Shown here piece after piece: positions 26,295-38,245 of a DNA stretch of 64,000 bases; the stretch's first letter is position 1; each line of letters opens with the position of its first letter. The position numbers and the translations under genes were made by a program. The stretch is from Candidatus Jettenia sp. AMX2 (GTDB taxonomy: Bacteria > Planctomycetota > Brocadiia > Brocadiales > Brocadiaceae): assembly GCA_030583665.1 (NCBI GenBank), contig CP129469.1, positions 62,001 through 126,000 on the forward strand, in the 5' to 3' direction. The notes under the pieces are model-generated. The model had not been told where the DNA came from, made no database searches, and worked only from the letters and a program-made list of their open reading frames with translations.

Positions 26295-29108
26295 ATGACT
26301 AAACGAAATAACATGTCAAATAATAATTGTATTATTGTTCGGGGTGCCCGTGAACATAATCTGAAGGGCGTCAATATTGCCATTCCGCGTGATCAGCTTG
26401 TCGTTATTACCGGTGTTAGTGGCTCTGGAAAATCATCTCTTGCCTTTGATACTATTTATGCAGAAGGCCAGCGCCGGTATATCGAAAGCCTTTCTTCATA
26501 TGCACGGCAATTTTTGGATCAGATACAAAAACCTGATGTAGAACTCATTGAAGGTCTTCCTCCGACTATTGCGATTGAACAGCGTACCTGCCCTTCCAGT
26601 CCGCGTTCAACCGTGGCAACGGTTACTGAAATCTATGATTATTTGCGTCTTCTCTACGCAAGGATTGGTACTCCTTATTGCCATCTTTGTAAATGTATTA
26701 TCACACGCCAGACTGCCGACCAAATTGTTCAAAGAATAATGGAAATTCCGGAGGGTACCAGGATAATGCTGCTGGCGCCACTAATTAAGGGCAAGAAAGG
26801 TGAGCACAGGGAAATATTTCAATTAATACGACAAAAGGGTTTTGTGCGCGCCCGTGTCGATAATGATATTGTAGATCTCAGTACCATCCCCAAACTGGCG
26901 CGTTATAAAACGCACAGGATTGATATTATTGTGGACAGATTGGTAGTAAGAGAAGACATTCGGAAACGCCTTTACGATTCAATAGAAATTTGCCTCGAGT
27001 TAGGTAGTGGAGTTATGCTGGTAAGCCAGGAGGATGAAAAAAAATGGACAGATTATATTCTTAGTGAGCGATATGCATGCCCTCAGTGCGGAATGGGTTA
27101 TGAAGAAATAACTCCCCGCATGTTCTCATTTAACAGTCCCTATGGCACCTGTCCTGCGTGCGATGGTTTAGGAAATACCCTTGATTTTGATCCTGAATTA
27201 GTTATTCCGGATAAAAACCTGTGCATCAAAGATGGTGCAATTGATGCATGGCAGAATTGGGGGACATTAACGCAGGCGCATTATACTAATCAAACCAGGG
27301 AGTTCTCCAGGATCTTTTCCAATTCTACGGCTGTACCATTCAGAAAATTGCCGAAAGAAACTGTTGATGCCCTGATGTTTGGTACAAAAGATTTTGAAGG
27401 AGTAATTCCCAATCTTAAACGTATCTATGGAAAAACAACGAGCGATCATGTTATGAAGCGGCTTTCAGGTTATATGAATTACAGAACTTGTACGGCTTGC
27501 AGAGGGTCCCGATTACGGCCTGAGTCACTCTCTGTAAAAATTAACAATAAGTCCATTAATGAGATTATGGACTTTACCACGGAGGAAGCCCTTTGCTTTT
27601 TTAAAACCCTAAAGTTAACTGCTCAGCAATCGATAATTGCCAAACAGATCCTTAAAGAAATCCAAAGCAAGCTTTGTTTTATGATAGATGTCGGATTGCA
27701 TTATTTAACTTTGGGGCGCAGCAGCGACACCCTTTCGGGTGGTGAGGCACAGAGAACGCAACTAGCAAAACAGGCTGGTTCTGGTCTTGTTGGTGTTTGT
27801 TATGTCCTTGATGAACCAACGATCGGGCTTCATCCAAGAGATAGTAAACGTCTCTTAAAGATGTTACATGCATTACGAAACAGCGGGAATACCGTTATTC
27901 TTGTAGAACATGATGAGTATACCATTCGTAATTCTGATTATATTTTTGATTTAGGTCCCGGTGCAGGTGAAGAAGGCGGCAGCGTTGTTGCTCATGGCAC
28001 GTTGAATGAAATTATTACGAATCCCAACTCAATAACGGGGAAGTATCTCAAACATGTTTTTAACATTGAGCTTCCCGCAAAAAGAAGGGATATCCAATTC
28101 AATCATTCCATCGAAATAAGAGGGGCGCGTGCCCATAATCTGAAATCTGTGAACGTTAAAATTCCGTTAAAAAACTTTTGTTGCGTTACCGGAGTGTCCG
28201 GTTCAGGAAAAAGTACCCTTGTCAAGGATGTTCTCCATCGTGCTCTTACCAAATCACTCTATGGCAGTTACAAGCCACCAGGAGAGCATGATGAAATTCT
28301 GGGAACCGGGCTTATCGATAAAATTATAGAGATAGATCAATCACCGATCGGCCGTACTCCCCGTTCAAATCCTGCAACCTATACAAAAGTATTTGATTTA
28401 ATCCGCTCTCTCTTTGCAGCAACCCCGGAGGCAAAGGTACGCGGTTATACAGCAGGAAGATATAGTTTTAATATCAGCGGCGGGAGATGTGAAGCATGCA
28501 AAGGACAGGGAATAAAAAAAGTCGAAATGCATTTTTTACCTGACATGTATGTTGTTTGTGAAGAGTGTGAAGGGAAAAGATACAACCAGGCAACATTAGA
28601 AGTTACTTATAAAGATAAGAATATCTCAGAAGTTCTGGATATGCGGATTGGAGAGGCTTGTCAATTCTTCAAAAACATTCCAAAAATTGAAAGTATCTTA
28701 AGAACACTGAGAGACGTTGGTCTTGGTTATATCAAATTAGGGCAGTCGAGTACCTCTCTGTCAGGTGGGGAGGCTCAGAGAATTAAACTTGCTGCAGAAC
28801 TTTCAAGGCAATCTACGGGGAAAACCTTGTATGTTCTCGATGAGCCTACAACCGGGTTGCATTTTGCCGATATACAGCAGCTTCTCAGAATGTTACATCA
28901 GTTGGTTGACCGGGGAAATACTGTTCTCGTCATAGAACACAACCTGGAGGTCATTAAGACTGCAGATTATATTATTGATTTAGGTCCCGAAGGTGGCGCA
29001 GGAGGTGGTGAGGTTGTTGCTACCGGTACACCTGAGCAGGTTGCAATGGCTGAAAGTTCTTATACAGGAAGATTCTTAAGGGAGGTGCTTTTCGAAGGAC
29101 AGCACTGA
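26295..29108 (+). CDS. uvrA: Excinuclease ABC subunit A
   Basis: DNA damage recognition ATPase of 937 residues for nucleotide excision repair. The first half has Walker A GVSGSGKSS and a Cys4 zinc finger (CPQC...CPAC) near residues 262-285. The signature LSGGEAQR and Walker B YVLDEPTIGLH follow. The second half repeats this: GVSGSGKSTLV, a zinc finger (CEAC...CEEC) and LSGGEAQR with VLDEPTTGLH. Another in-frame ATG lies six codons downstream. No Shine-Dalgarno is obvious. Partner genes uvrB and uvrC are not in the window. Confidence 0.96.
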   Translation: MTKRNNMSNNNCIIVRGAREHNLKGVNIAIPRDQLVVITGVSGSGKSSLAFDTIYAEGQRRYIESLSSYARQFLDQIQKPDVELIEGLPPTIAIEQRTCPSSPRSTVATVTEIYDYLRLLYARIGTPYCHLCKCIITRQTADQIVQRIMEIPEGTRIMLLAPLIKGKKGEHREIFQLIRQKGFVRARVDNDIVDLSTIPKLARYKTHRIDIIVDRLVVREDIRKRLYDSIEICLELGSGVMLVSQEDEKKWTDYILSERYACPQCGMGYEEITPRMFSFNSPYGTCPACDGLGNTLDFDPELVIPDKNLCIKDGAIDAWQNWGTLTQAHYTNQTREFSRIFSNSTAVPFRKLPKETVDALMFGTKDFEGVIPNLKRIYGKTTSDHVMKRLSGYMNYRTCTACRGSRLRPESLSVKINNKSINEIMDFTTEEALCFFKTLKLTAQQSIIAKQILKEIQSKLCFMIDVGLHYLTLGRSSDTLSGGEAQRTQLAKQAGSGLVGVCYVLDEPTIGLHPRDSKRLLKMLHALRNSGNTVILVEHDEYTIRNSDYIFDLGPGAGEEGGSVVAHGTLNEIITNPNSITGKYLKHVFNIELPAKRRDIQFNHSIEIRGARAHNLKSVNVKIPLKNFCCVTGVSGSGKSTLVKDVLHRALTKSLYGSYKPPGEHDEILGTGLIDKIIEIDQSPIGRTPRSNPATYTKVFDLIRSLFAATPEAKVRGYTAGRYSFNISGGRCEACKGQGIKKVEMHFLPDMYVVCEECEGKRYNQATLEVTYKDKNISEVLDMRIGEACQFFKNIPKIESILRTLRDVGLGYIKLGQSSTSLSGGEAQRIKLAAELSRQSTGKTLYVLDEPTTGLHFADIQQLLRMLHQLVDRGNTVLVIEHNLEVIKTADYIIDLGPEGGAGGGEVVATGTPEQVAMAESSYTGRFLREVLFEGQH

Positions 29109-29145
29109 ACATATTCATCACGGAAAGAATACACAACTATCCCGT

Positions 29146-30810
29146 CTAGGTATCGGAGGACACCCGCAATAATTCATCTAATGTTGTTTCACCCCTTCGG
29201 ACTGATTCCAGTCCGTCTTCCCATAAGGTCTTTGTCCCTCTTTTGGCTGCTTCTTTCATAATCTCTCCGGAATCTTTGCGGGATAAGATAAGGCGCCGTA
29301 TAGTATCGTCTACGTGCAAAAACTCAGCAATACACTTTCTTCCTTTGAATCCCATATGGTTACATCCATCACAGCCGTTGGATTTGTACAAAAAAGCACC
29401 TTCTTTTAATCCCACAGTGTGACGCAGGTCTTCACCAGGGATGTATGCCTCGCGACATTTTTCACATGTCCTCCGTACTAGTCGCTGGGCGAGAACACCG
29501 ATAACACAAGAGGAGATTAAATAATCCTCAATCCCCATGTCCATTAAGCGGGTAAAGGCTGATGCCGAATCATTTGTATGAAGTGTGGAAAAAACAAGGT
29601 GGCCGGTCAGGGAAGCTTGAATTGCAATGGATGCTGTTTCCCTGTCCCTGATTTCACCAATAAGAATTATGTCAGGGTCATGCCTTAAAATAGATCGTAA
29701 ACCAGAGGCAAATGTTACTTCTATCTGAGCATTTACCTGTATTTGGCTTACTCCTTCCATGCTATATTCAACGGGGTCCTCTATCGTTACAATTTTTATT
29801 TCTGGCGTGATCAGTTCTTGAAGAACTGCGTATAATGTGGTAGTCTTTCCGCTTCCCGTAGGGCCTGTTACCAGCAGCATGCCTTCAGGTTTATGAATTA
29901 CCCGCCGGAATTTCTGTAAAAATTCATTGCTGAATCCTAACATCTCCAAATTTAGCATTACCGCAGTTCTGTCCAGAATCCTCAGAACCACACCTTCTCC
30001 TTGACTCATGGGAATAATCGAAACCCTTAAATCTACCTCTTTCCCTGCAACTTTCATCTTGATACGTCCATCCTGAGGTAACCGTTTTTCAGCGATATTG
30101 AGCTTTGCCATAATCTTTATGCGTGAAATAATGGCATGGTAAATTTCCCGGGGAGGAGGTGTGAATTCACGTAATACCCCGTCAACACGATATCGTAACC
30201 GGGTATTTTTTTCAAAAATTTCCAGATGCACATCACTTGCCCCAATTTCAATTGCCCTTGTCAGTATGCTGTTAACCAGGCGGATAACTGGTGCCTCAGA
30301 CGCCATATCACGTAATTGCTCCACGTCTTCCATTACTTCAATGGTGGAAGCAACGGTATCTTCCTCTTTTTCTCCTGATTCATAAAGGTCTTCAAGGGAA
30401 GCCAGAATATCCTTTTCACAACCGGCAAAGACATTTACCTGCTTGTTTGTTGATAAAGCAATTGTTTCGAGCAGGAGTGAATCCAGCGGGTCAGCCAAGG
30501 CAACATCCAATCGTTCGTCATGCACGTTCAGGGGGAGTACTCTGTTTGATATGAGAAATATCTTAGGGATTGATTCCAGCAAAGGATAACAATCATCCTT
30601 TTTCTTTTCCCATATGGGAATTTGCAGCAGCTTGCTGTATGCAAGCCGCAGGTCTTCTTCAGAAACAGTTCCCAAATCGATAAGGATACGTCCTAATTTT
30701 TGTCCAGTTTGTCTTTGTACCTCATTGGCACGTTCCAGATCGGATTTTGAGACCTTTCCAATCTCAAGGAGTATATCTCCGATACCACACATTGCTGCTT
30801 TGATTTCCAT
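29146..30810 (-). CDS. Type II secretion/type IV pilus assembly ATPase (GspE/PulE)
   Basis: Protein of 554 residues. N-terminal MshEN-like domain (ILLEIGKVSKSDLERANEV). The ATPase core has Walker A GPTGSGKTTTLY, the Asp box (EDPVEYSMEGVSQIQVN), Walker B ILIGEIRDRETA, and the His box (LVFSTLHTNDSA). A C-terminal zinc motif CEKC...CDGC is present as in GspE. It powers pseudopilus assembly. It follows the GspG-like gene with only a few bases between, in an operon with two pseudopilin genes, but secretin, GspF and other parts are absent here, so they must be elsewhere. A shorter start at residue 7 (MCGIGDIL) is possible. Confidence 0.93.
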   Translation of the reverse strand: MEIKAAMCGIGDILLEIGKVSKSDLERANEVQRQTGQKLGRILIDLGTVSEEDLRLAYSKLLQIPIWEKKKDDCYPLLESIPKIFLISNRVLPLNVHDERLDVALADPLDSLLLETIALSTNKQVNVFAGCEKDILASLEDLYESGEKEEDTVASTIEVMEDVEQLRDMASEAPVIRLVNSILTRAIEIGASDVHLEIFEKNTRLRYRVDGVLREFTPPPREIYHAIISRIKIMAKLNIAEKRLPQDGRIKMKVAGKEVDLRVSIIPMSQGEGVVLRILDRTAVMLNLEMLGFSNEFLQKFRRVIHKPEGMLLVTGPTGSGKTTTLYAVLQELITPEIKIVTIEDPVEYSMEGVSQIQVNAQIEVTFASGLRSILRHDPDIILIGEIRDRETASIAIQASLTGHLVFSTLHTNDSASAFTRLMDMGIEDYLISSCVIGVLAQRLVRRTCEKCREAYIPGEDLRHTVGLKEGAFLYKSNGCDGCNHMGFKGRKCIAEFLHVDDTIRRLILSRKDSGEIMKEAAKRGTKTLWEDGLESVRRGETTLDELLRVSSDT

Positions 30811-30816
30811 TTTGCT

Positions 30817-31254
30817 TTATTCCCAGCTTGTTATATCTTTATCTTCACTTTCTCCGCCCGGTTTACCATCGGCGCCATATGATATGATATCGTAATCTCC
30901 GTGCTGCCCGGGATAGATATAAACATATTCGTTTCCCCATGGGTCTTTCGGGATAATTCTTTTTGTCAGATAGGGACCTTTCCAGTTAGTAACTCCTTGT
31001 GGTTGTGTTACTAAAGCCTCTAAACCCACCTCCTGCGACGGATATCTTGTTGTATCCAGCTTGTACATCTCAAGTGCACTGGAGAACCCCTCTATTTGTT
31101 GCTTTGCTACAGTTTGGCGCGATTCACCGACGCGTCCTACCATTTTAGGGCCAATCAATGCTGCAAGCAACCCAATGATAATCATTACGATTAATAATTC
31201 GAGTAAAGTAAAACCTCCGTTTTTTAATAGTCGGACGATTAGACTATTTTTCAT
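30817..31254 (-). CDS. gspG: Major pseudopilin GspG
   Basis: Protein of 145 residues. The prepilin cleavage and methylation site is GGFTLLELLIV with cleavage after the second Gly and Glu at mature +5. A long hydrophobic helix follows, and the C-terminal region has the GspG-type calcium-binding/beta motif (DPWGNEYVYIYPGQHGDYDIISYGADGKPGGE). It forms the shaft of the pseudopilus for type II secretion. No start-codon ambiguity; it lies between the GspH-like and GspE genes. Confidence 0.93.
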   Translation of the reverse strand: MKNSLIVRLLKNGGFTLLELLIVMIIIGLLAALIGPKMVGRVGESRQTVAKQQIEGFSSALEMYKLDTTRYPSQEVGLEALVTQPQGVTNWKGPYLTKRIIPKDPWGNEYVYIYPGQHGDYDIISYGADGKPGGESEDKDITSWE

Positions 31255-31380
31255 TTTGTAAGCTCCGTAATATTCTGTAAATAAGTTTTAAAAGTTTATT
31301 TGTGATCATAAATATTACTATCAGGATAACTTTCTGAATCCTTCAGGTCATTTGTCAAGTCTTTCTAATGTATCAAAATC

Positions 31381-31905
31381 TTATTTTTTTTCAATAAGTA
31401 TTATTTTTTTAAGTTCTTCGTCAGTTGGCATATCACTATCCCTTGCATAACGAACGGTTTGGGACATTTCTTCATTTACCCGAAAATAGACTAGTCCTCC
31501 TAGAGGTTCTATGTATAATACAGCCGTCATATTATGGTAAGCAAAACCTAATTTAGCTTCCTGAGCGGTTCCGTTTGAATAAAACTCAAATACTTTTGTT
31601 TGCTCGTTTCGTGCCTCTATTCTATCAGTAAAAATCTCTATTTCGGAAGGCATCCTGAGTATTTTCCCCTTATCATTCCAGCAAATTCCTTTGGAGTAAT
31701 CAAGAGTTACCCGTGTTGTCTTGCCGGTGAGTATGGCTTCAATGCGTGTCTCTCTGAGAAATGAGACCAATTCTGACATCTTTTTTCTGAAATGAAGGGA
31801 ATCGAAAGAGCTCGTATACCGGGGCAGTGCTATACCTGCTATAATCCCAATAATTACCAGAACAACAATCAATTCAATGAATGAAAAACCACTGTTTTTC
31901 TGCAT
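31381..31905 (-). CDS. Prepilin-type N-terminal cleavage protein, GspH/FimT-like minor pseudopilin
   Basis: About 174 residues. The leader MQKNSG precedes FSFIELIVVLVIIGIIAGIALP, a class III signal with Glu at mature position 5. The domain after it is beta-rich and resembles GspH/FimT minor pseudopilins. Of two possible starts, the second ATG is preferred, because GGAG lies 9 bases upstream of it and it gives a short standard leader. It is the first gene of the gspH-gspG-gspE group. The 126-base gap to gspG contains nothing else recognisable. Confidence 0.8.
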   Translation of the reverse strand: MQKNSGFSFIELIVVLVIIGIIAGIALPRYTSSFDSLHFRKKMSELVSFLRETRIEAILTGKTTRVTLDYSKGICWNDKGKILRMPSEIEIFTDRIEARNEQTKVFEFYSNGTAQEAKLGFAYHNMTAVLYIEPLGGLVYFRVNEEMSQTVRYARDSDMPTDEELKKIILIEKK

Positions 31906-31966
31906 TTTAATATGCTCCATATTCCCGGGAGGTTCCTGGTAAATCCAACAATACTATTTTACCACA

Positions 31967-31995
31967 ATGATACATTTTCCACACAGAGAACTCAA
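31967..31995 (-). promoter_or_regulatory. Candidate promoter for the pseudopilin operon
   Basis: On the minus strand: TTGAGT, 17-base spacer, TATCAT, about 60 bases upstream of the GspH-like start. A DnaA-box-like sequence lies in the spacer of this promoter. Confidence 0.45.
31975..31983 (+). promoter_or_regulatory. DnaA-box-like 9-mer upstream of dnaA
   Basis: TTTTCCACA differs from the consensus TTATCCACA at one position. It lies in the 245-base spacer between the pseudopilin gene and dnaA. The dnaA-proximal part of this spacer is AT-rich. A tandem CTGACTACC repeat lies at about 32039-32056. A single box is not enough to call an origin, but the position would suit autoregulation of dnaA. 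Confidence 0.35.
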
Positions 31996-32006
31996 AAATT
32001 TTTAAT

Positions 32007-32035
32007 TTGACTTCTTATTTTATTCTTGATATCAT
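32007..32035 (+). promoter_or_regulatory. Sigma70-type promoter for dnaA
   Basis: TTGACT, 17-base spacer, TATCAT, with the -10 box about 115 bases upstream of the dnaA start. Confidence 0.5.
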
Positions 32036-32150
32036 CCCTGACTACCCTGACTACCCTGGAAGCATTCGCTATATTTCGAAAAGTCCTGTTGCCTGATGGG
32101 ATAATCTGATCTTACCTAAATAGAATTCTTTACCTTTACCTACATGTCAC

Positions 32151-33557
32151 ATGTCTAACGATATTGGACAACCAAACAGTACACTGGATATTGCGGCAAG
32201 GTGGAAAACCATTTCTGAAGTTGAAAAAGACTTCATATTGAAAAATATTCTGTCCGAAATCAAAAAAGTAGTTACTGCACAGCAATTTGATATATGGTTC
32301 TCCGGTCTCAGGATACATTCAATTACAGATAATAGTATACTATTTGTTGCTCCCAATGACTTCATAAAGGAATGGCTTTGTAATCATTATTCGGATGTGT
32401 TTTCTGCTGCCATTTATAAAATCCTGAATACGTTGCGCGAAGTAATTTTCTTGACGGAAAACGAAACATACGGGCAGGCATTAACAACCCCTTTCCCAAA
32501 TACTTCTGCTTCGCAAGGCTACAATAATTTTGAAGAAAATTACTCTATTTATCCAAATAAGTATTATTGTTTTGAAAATTTTGTTATTGGCTCATGTAAC
32601 AGATTGGCGCATGCAGCAGCTATTGCTGTATCTGAATCTCCAGGACATGCGTATAATCCTCTTTTTATTCATGGAATGTCCGGTTTGGGTAAGACGCATC
32701 TTCTCCATGCAATAAATAATGTGGTGATATCGAAGCGTACCTTGAAAACTTTGTATATTTCCTGTGAACGGTTTGTAAACCATTATATTTCTACTATACG
32801 GACAAATAATTGGGATGCATTCAGAAGGTTGTACAGAAACGTAGATGTGCTGTTGATTGATGATATCCATTTTTTTGAAAATTCTCAGGGATGCAGGGAA
32901 GAGTTTTTTCATACATTTAATACGCTCTATAATGCCAGAAAGCAAATTGTTATAACGAGTGATTGCCCGCCGGAGTCTATACATTCACTGGAGGACAGGC
33001 TTGTTTCCCGCTTTAAATGGGGACTGTTGTGTGGTATAGATAGTCCGGCTTTTGAAACACGGATTGCGATTATTGAAAAGAAGGCATGTCTCTGTGGTAT
33101 TAACCTGTCATATGAAACCGCCTCATACCTTGCTGAGAATATACCTGGCAGCATAAGAGAGCTTGAAGGGGCTATTACAAGATTAAGTAAAGAATTAAAA
33201 ATGACAAAGAATAATATTACGCTGGATCTGGTTAAAAAGGTTACCCGTGAAATATCGGGAAATAAAAAGACCGTTAGTATAGAAGCCGTTCTTGATGCTG
33301 TTTCACGCAGATTTAATGTAAGTGTATCGCAACTTCAATCAAAATGCAGGGTGAGGAATCTTGCCTTGTCAAGGCAGATTGCAATGCATCTTTCAAGAAA
33401 GTTGACAAATATGTCATTGGTGGAAATAGGGGGATACATTGGCGGAAGGGACCACTCTACCGTAATTCATGCGGATGAGAAGATAGCAAAAATGTCAAAA
33501 AAAGACAAAAACCTTCTTTTTATATTACAAAAATTAGAAAGTGAATTACAAAAATAG
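32151..33557 (+). CDS. dnaA: Chromosomal replication initiator DnaA
   Basis: Initiator ATPase of 468 residues. Domain I is at residues about 20-105. Domain III has Walker A GMSGLGKTHLLHAI and Walker B VLLIDDIHFF, and sensor regions follow. Domain IV carries the DNA-binding signature GGRDHSTVIHADEKI near the C-terminus. It binds DnaA boxes and opens the origin. An upstream ATG in another frame runs into a stop after a few codons, so the listed ATG is the initiation site. It heads the dnaA-dnaN-dciA-gyrB cluster, which marks a likely origin neighbourhood. Confidence 0.96.
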   Translation: MSNDIGQPNSTLDIAARWKTISEVEKDFILKNILSEIKKVVTAQQFDIWFSGLRIHSITDNSILFVAPNDFIKEWLCNHYSDVFSAAIYKILNTLREVIFLTENETYGQALTTPFPNTSASQGYNNFEENYSIYPNKYYCFENFVIGSCNRLAHAAAIAVSESPGHAYNPLFIHGMSGLGKTHLLHAINNVVISKRTLKTLYISCERFVNHYISTIRTNNWDAFRRLYRNVDVLLIDDIHFFENSQGCREEFFHTFNTLYNARKQIVITSDCPPESIHSLEDRLVSRFKWGLLCGIDSPAFETRIAIIEKKACLCGINLSYETASYLAENIPGSIRELEGAITRLSKELKMTKNNITLDLVKKVTREISGNKKTVSIEAVLDAVSRRFNVSVSQLQSKCRVRNLALSRQIAMHLSRKLTNMSLVEIGGYIGGRDHSTVIHADEKIAKMSKKDKNLLFILQKLESELQK

Positions 33558-33577
33558 ATATAAAGGAATAAAGAACT

Positions 33578-33586
33578 TTATCCACT
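33578..33586 (+). promoter_or_regulatory. DnaA-box-like site between dnaA and dnaN
   Basis: TTATCCACT differs from the consensus TTATCCACA only at the last base. It sits in the 48-base spacer between dnaA and dnaN, so it could influence dnaN expression or be part of a dispersed origin. Confidence 0.35.
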
Positions 33587-33605
33587 TAACTTTAGGGAAA
33601 GAAAA

Positions 33606-34706
33606 ATGAATTTAACTTTTGCTGGTAGTGATTTATTCAGAGGATTTAATGTCGTTGCTAGTATAATTCCCTCTTCATCGGTAAAGAATGTATTGCAGGG
33701 GATAAAGTTGGCAGTTCAGGATAGAAAAGCAGAACTGACTGCAACAGACCTGGAGATATTAGTACGCTATGTATTGCCGGTAAAGGATTGCACAGATGAT
33801 GGTGGCATTATTTTACCTGCAGTGCGTGTTAATAATATTCTCAGGGAATGGGCGGGTAACGATGAAGTGTCTATGCTGATAGAGGGGAATAATTGTACGA
33901 TAAGATCGAAGGGCGGGTATTTCAAAATAGTTGGTGAAGATCCAGGACAATTTCCTGAAGTGCATGCAAATAACATTACTGGTTTTGTGGAAGTTGATGG
34001 TGAGATCATTAGTGACATGGTTGGAAAGGTTATCCATGCAATATCAACGGTAAAAGCCAGAAGTACTTTGTGTGGTGTTTTTCTTACTATCTATGAAGAT
34101 GATATTATTATGGTTGCAGCAGATGGTAACAGGCTTTCCAGCATAAAGCGTAAGGTAAATAATCCCGGCAGCCTTTCCATGCATGGGATTGTAACTGCTA
34201 AATGCTTAACATTCCTGCAACGGTTTACGTCTGAATCCAAAGGGATACTAAAGCTTGGAATAAGTGAGTCACAAATACGTTTTGTTGGTGAAAAAGGTGA
34301 AGTGATCTCCCAACTAATAGATGGTCAGTATCCAAGATATGAAGAAGTTATTCCGAAGGGGAATGATAAGAAGGCAGAAATTAATAAGGATGAATTGCTT
34401 TCTGCTGTAAGAATGGCATCATTTATGACTACCGAGGGATATCGGGTGGTAAAATTTATCCTCAGAAATGGTAAGCTCATCCTTGTATCAAAGGCGATGG
34501 ATGTCGGAGAGACGGAGTTAGAAATCCCTGCTAACTATGACGGGCAAGAAGTTGAGATATGTTTTAATCCGGATTATGTTCTGGATGTGCTGAAGGTTTC
34601 CGATAACGACGTGATCGTCATAGAATTAAAAGATAATAATAGTGCGGCAATATTCAGAACGGGCTACGACCAATTAAATGTTGTAATGCCTGTAGAATTA
34701 AAATAA
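33606..34706 (+). CDS. dnaN: DNA polymerase III sliding clamp (beta subunit)
   Basis: Protein of 366 residues with three consecutive clamp domains, typical length. FRGFNVVASIIPSSSVKNVLQGIKL is the N-terminal domain start; the C-terminal residues (TGYDQLNVVMPVELK) match the end of the clamp, where partner peptides bind. It tethers polymerase III to DNA. It follows dnaA with a short gap and precedes the DUF721 gene by 11 bases. GGGAAAGAAAA precedes the ATG. Confidence 0.95.
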   Translation: MNLTFAGSDLFRGFNVVASIIPSSSVKNVLQGIKLAVQDRKAELTATDLEILVRYVLPVKDCTDDGGIILPAVRVNNILREWAGNDEVSMLIEGNNCTIRSKGGYFKIVGEDPGQFPEVHANNITGFVEVDGEIISDMVGKVIHAISTVKARSTLCGVFLTIYEDDIIMVAADGNRLSSIKRKVNNPGSLSMHGIVTAKCLTFLQRFTSESKGILKLGISESQIRFVGEKGEVISQLIDGQYPRYEEVIPKGNDKKAEINKDELLSAVRMASFMTTEGYRVVKFILRNGKLILVSKAMDVGETELEIPANYDGQEVEICFNPDYVLDVLKVSDNDVIVIELKDNNSAAIFRTGYDQLNVVMPVELK

Positions 34707-34717
34707 GGGGATATTTC

Positions 34718-37506
<2,789 letters not shown>

Positions 37507-37537
37507 CTTTTTCTATTACAGGAGTTACGATAATTTT

Positions 37538-38023
37538 ATGCAGAAAAAAGAATTAAAACAAATGGAAAATCTCCTTTTACATAAAAAGAATGCTTTATTG
37601 AAGGAAGTTGAAGAGAGGTTTAAAAAATACCGGGATGCGAATATTGGCAAACTAACCGATATTGCCGAAATTGCTTCCAGTGTTTTAAATGGTGACCTTG
37701 AGATGTATGTTGCCGAAGTGGATGTAAAGGAATTAAAACAGATCGAAGGTGCCCTTATAAGGATCAAGGAAGGCCATTACGGGGTTTGCGAACAATGTGG
37801 CAGGTCAATAAAAAAGGCACGTCTGAAAGCTATTCCATTCGCAACGCTTTGTGTGAGTTGCAAAGAGGAAGAAGAGAAGGAATGTTTTGAAAATGTACCG
37901 TCTCAGACCAGGTACGAATGGGAAGATAACTTCGTAATTGGTGAGATAGAGACGGATGAGATTTATAAGAGACAGATGGGAAACAAGATGATTGAATTTG
38001 AGTATGACGATAACAAGAATTAA
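37538..38023 (+). CDS. DksA/TraR-type C4 zinc finger protein
   Basis: Protein of 161 residues. A helical coiled-coil head (residues about 1-75) is followed by the zinc finger CEQC...CVSC around residues 84-108, and an acidic tail with YEWEDNFVIGEIETDEIYKRQ. DksA-like proteins insert into the RNA polymerase secondary channel and adjust the stringent response. The coiled-coil tip residues that DksA uses (DxxDxA) are not obvious here, so its effect on polymerase may differ. AGGAG lies 13 bases upstream of the ATG. Confidence 0.85.
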   Translation: MQKKELKQMENLLLHKKNALLKEVEERFKKYRDANIGKLTDIAEIASSVLNGDLEMYVAEVDVKELKQIEGALIRIKEGHYGVCEQCGRSIKKARLKAIPFATLCVSCKEEEEKECFENVPSQTRYEWEDNFVIGEIETDEIYKRQMGNKMIEFEYDDNKN

Positions 38024-38245
38024 ATGACGGACAAGTTCATCAGATCGTAGCCATACCTAAAATATAAATGTAAGAATTGTTGAATGCTGAAGGATGTAAA
38101 TCAAGAAAAATGATATAATTAACGTTTAATCACAAATTAAATTTAGTTGAATTTTTTGCATGTGTGTGTTAGAGTGACATCTTTAAAGTTGTCGAAAAAT
38201 AACAAGTTTTGACAGAGGAAATGGTAAGAAGTACCGGAGGTAAAA

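Noticed and set aside
29146-31920. A complete type II secretion operon
   Set aside because: Only GspE, GspG and a GspH-like gene are present; no secretin, GspF or others.
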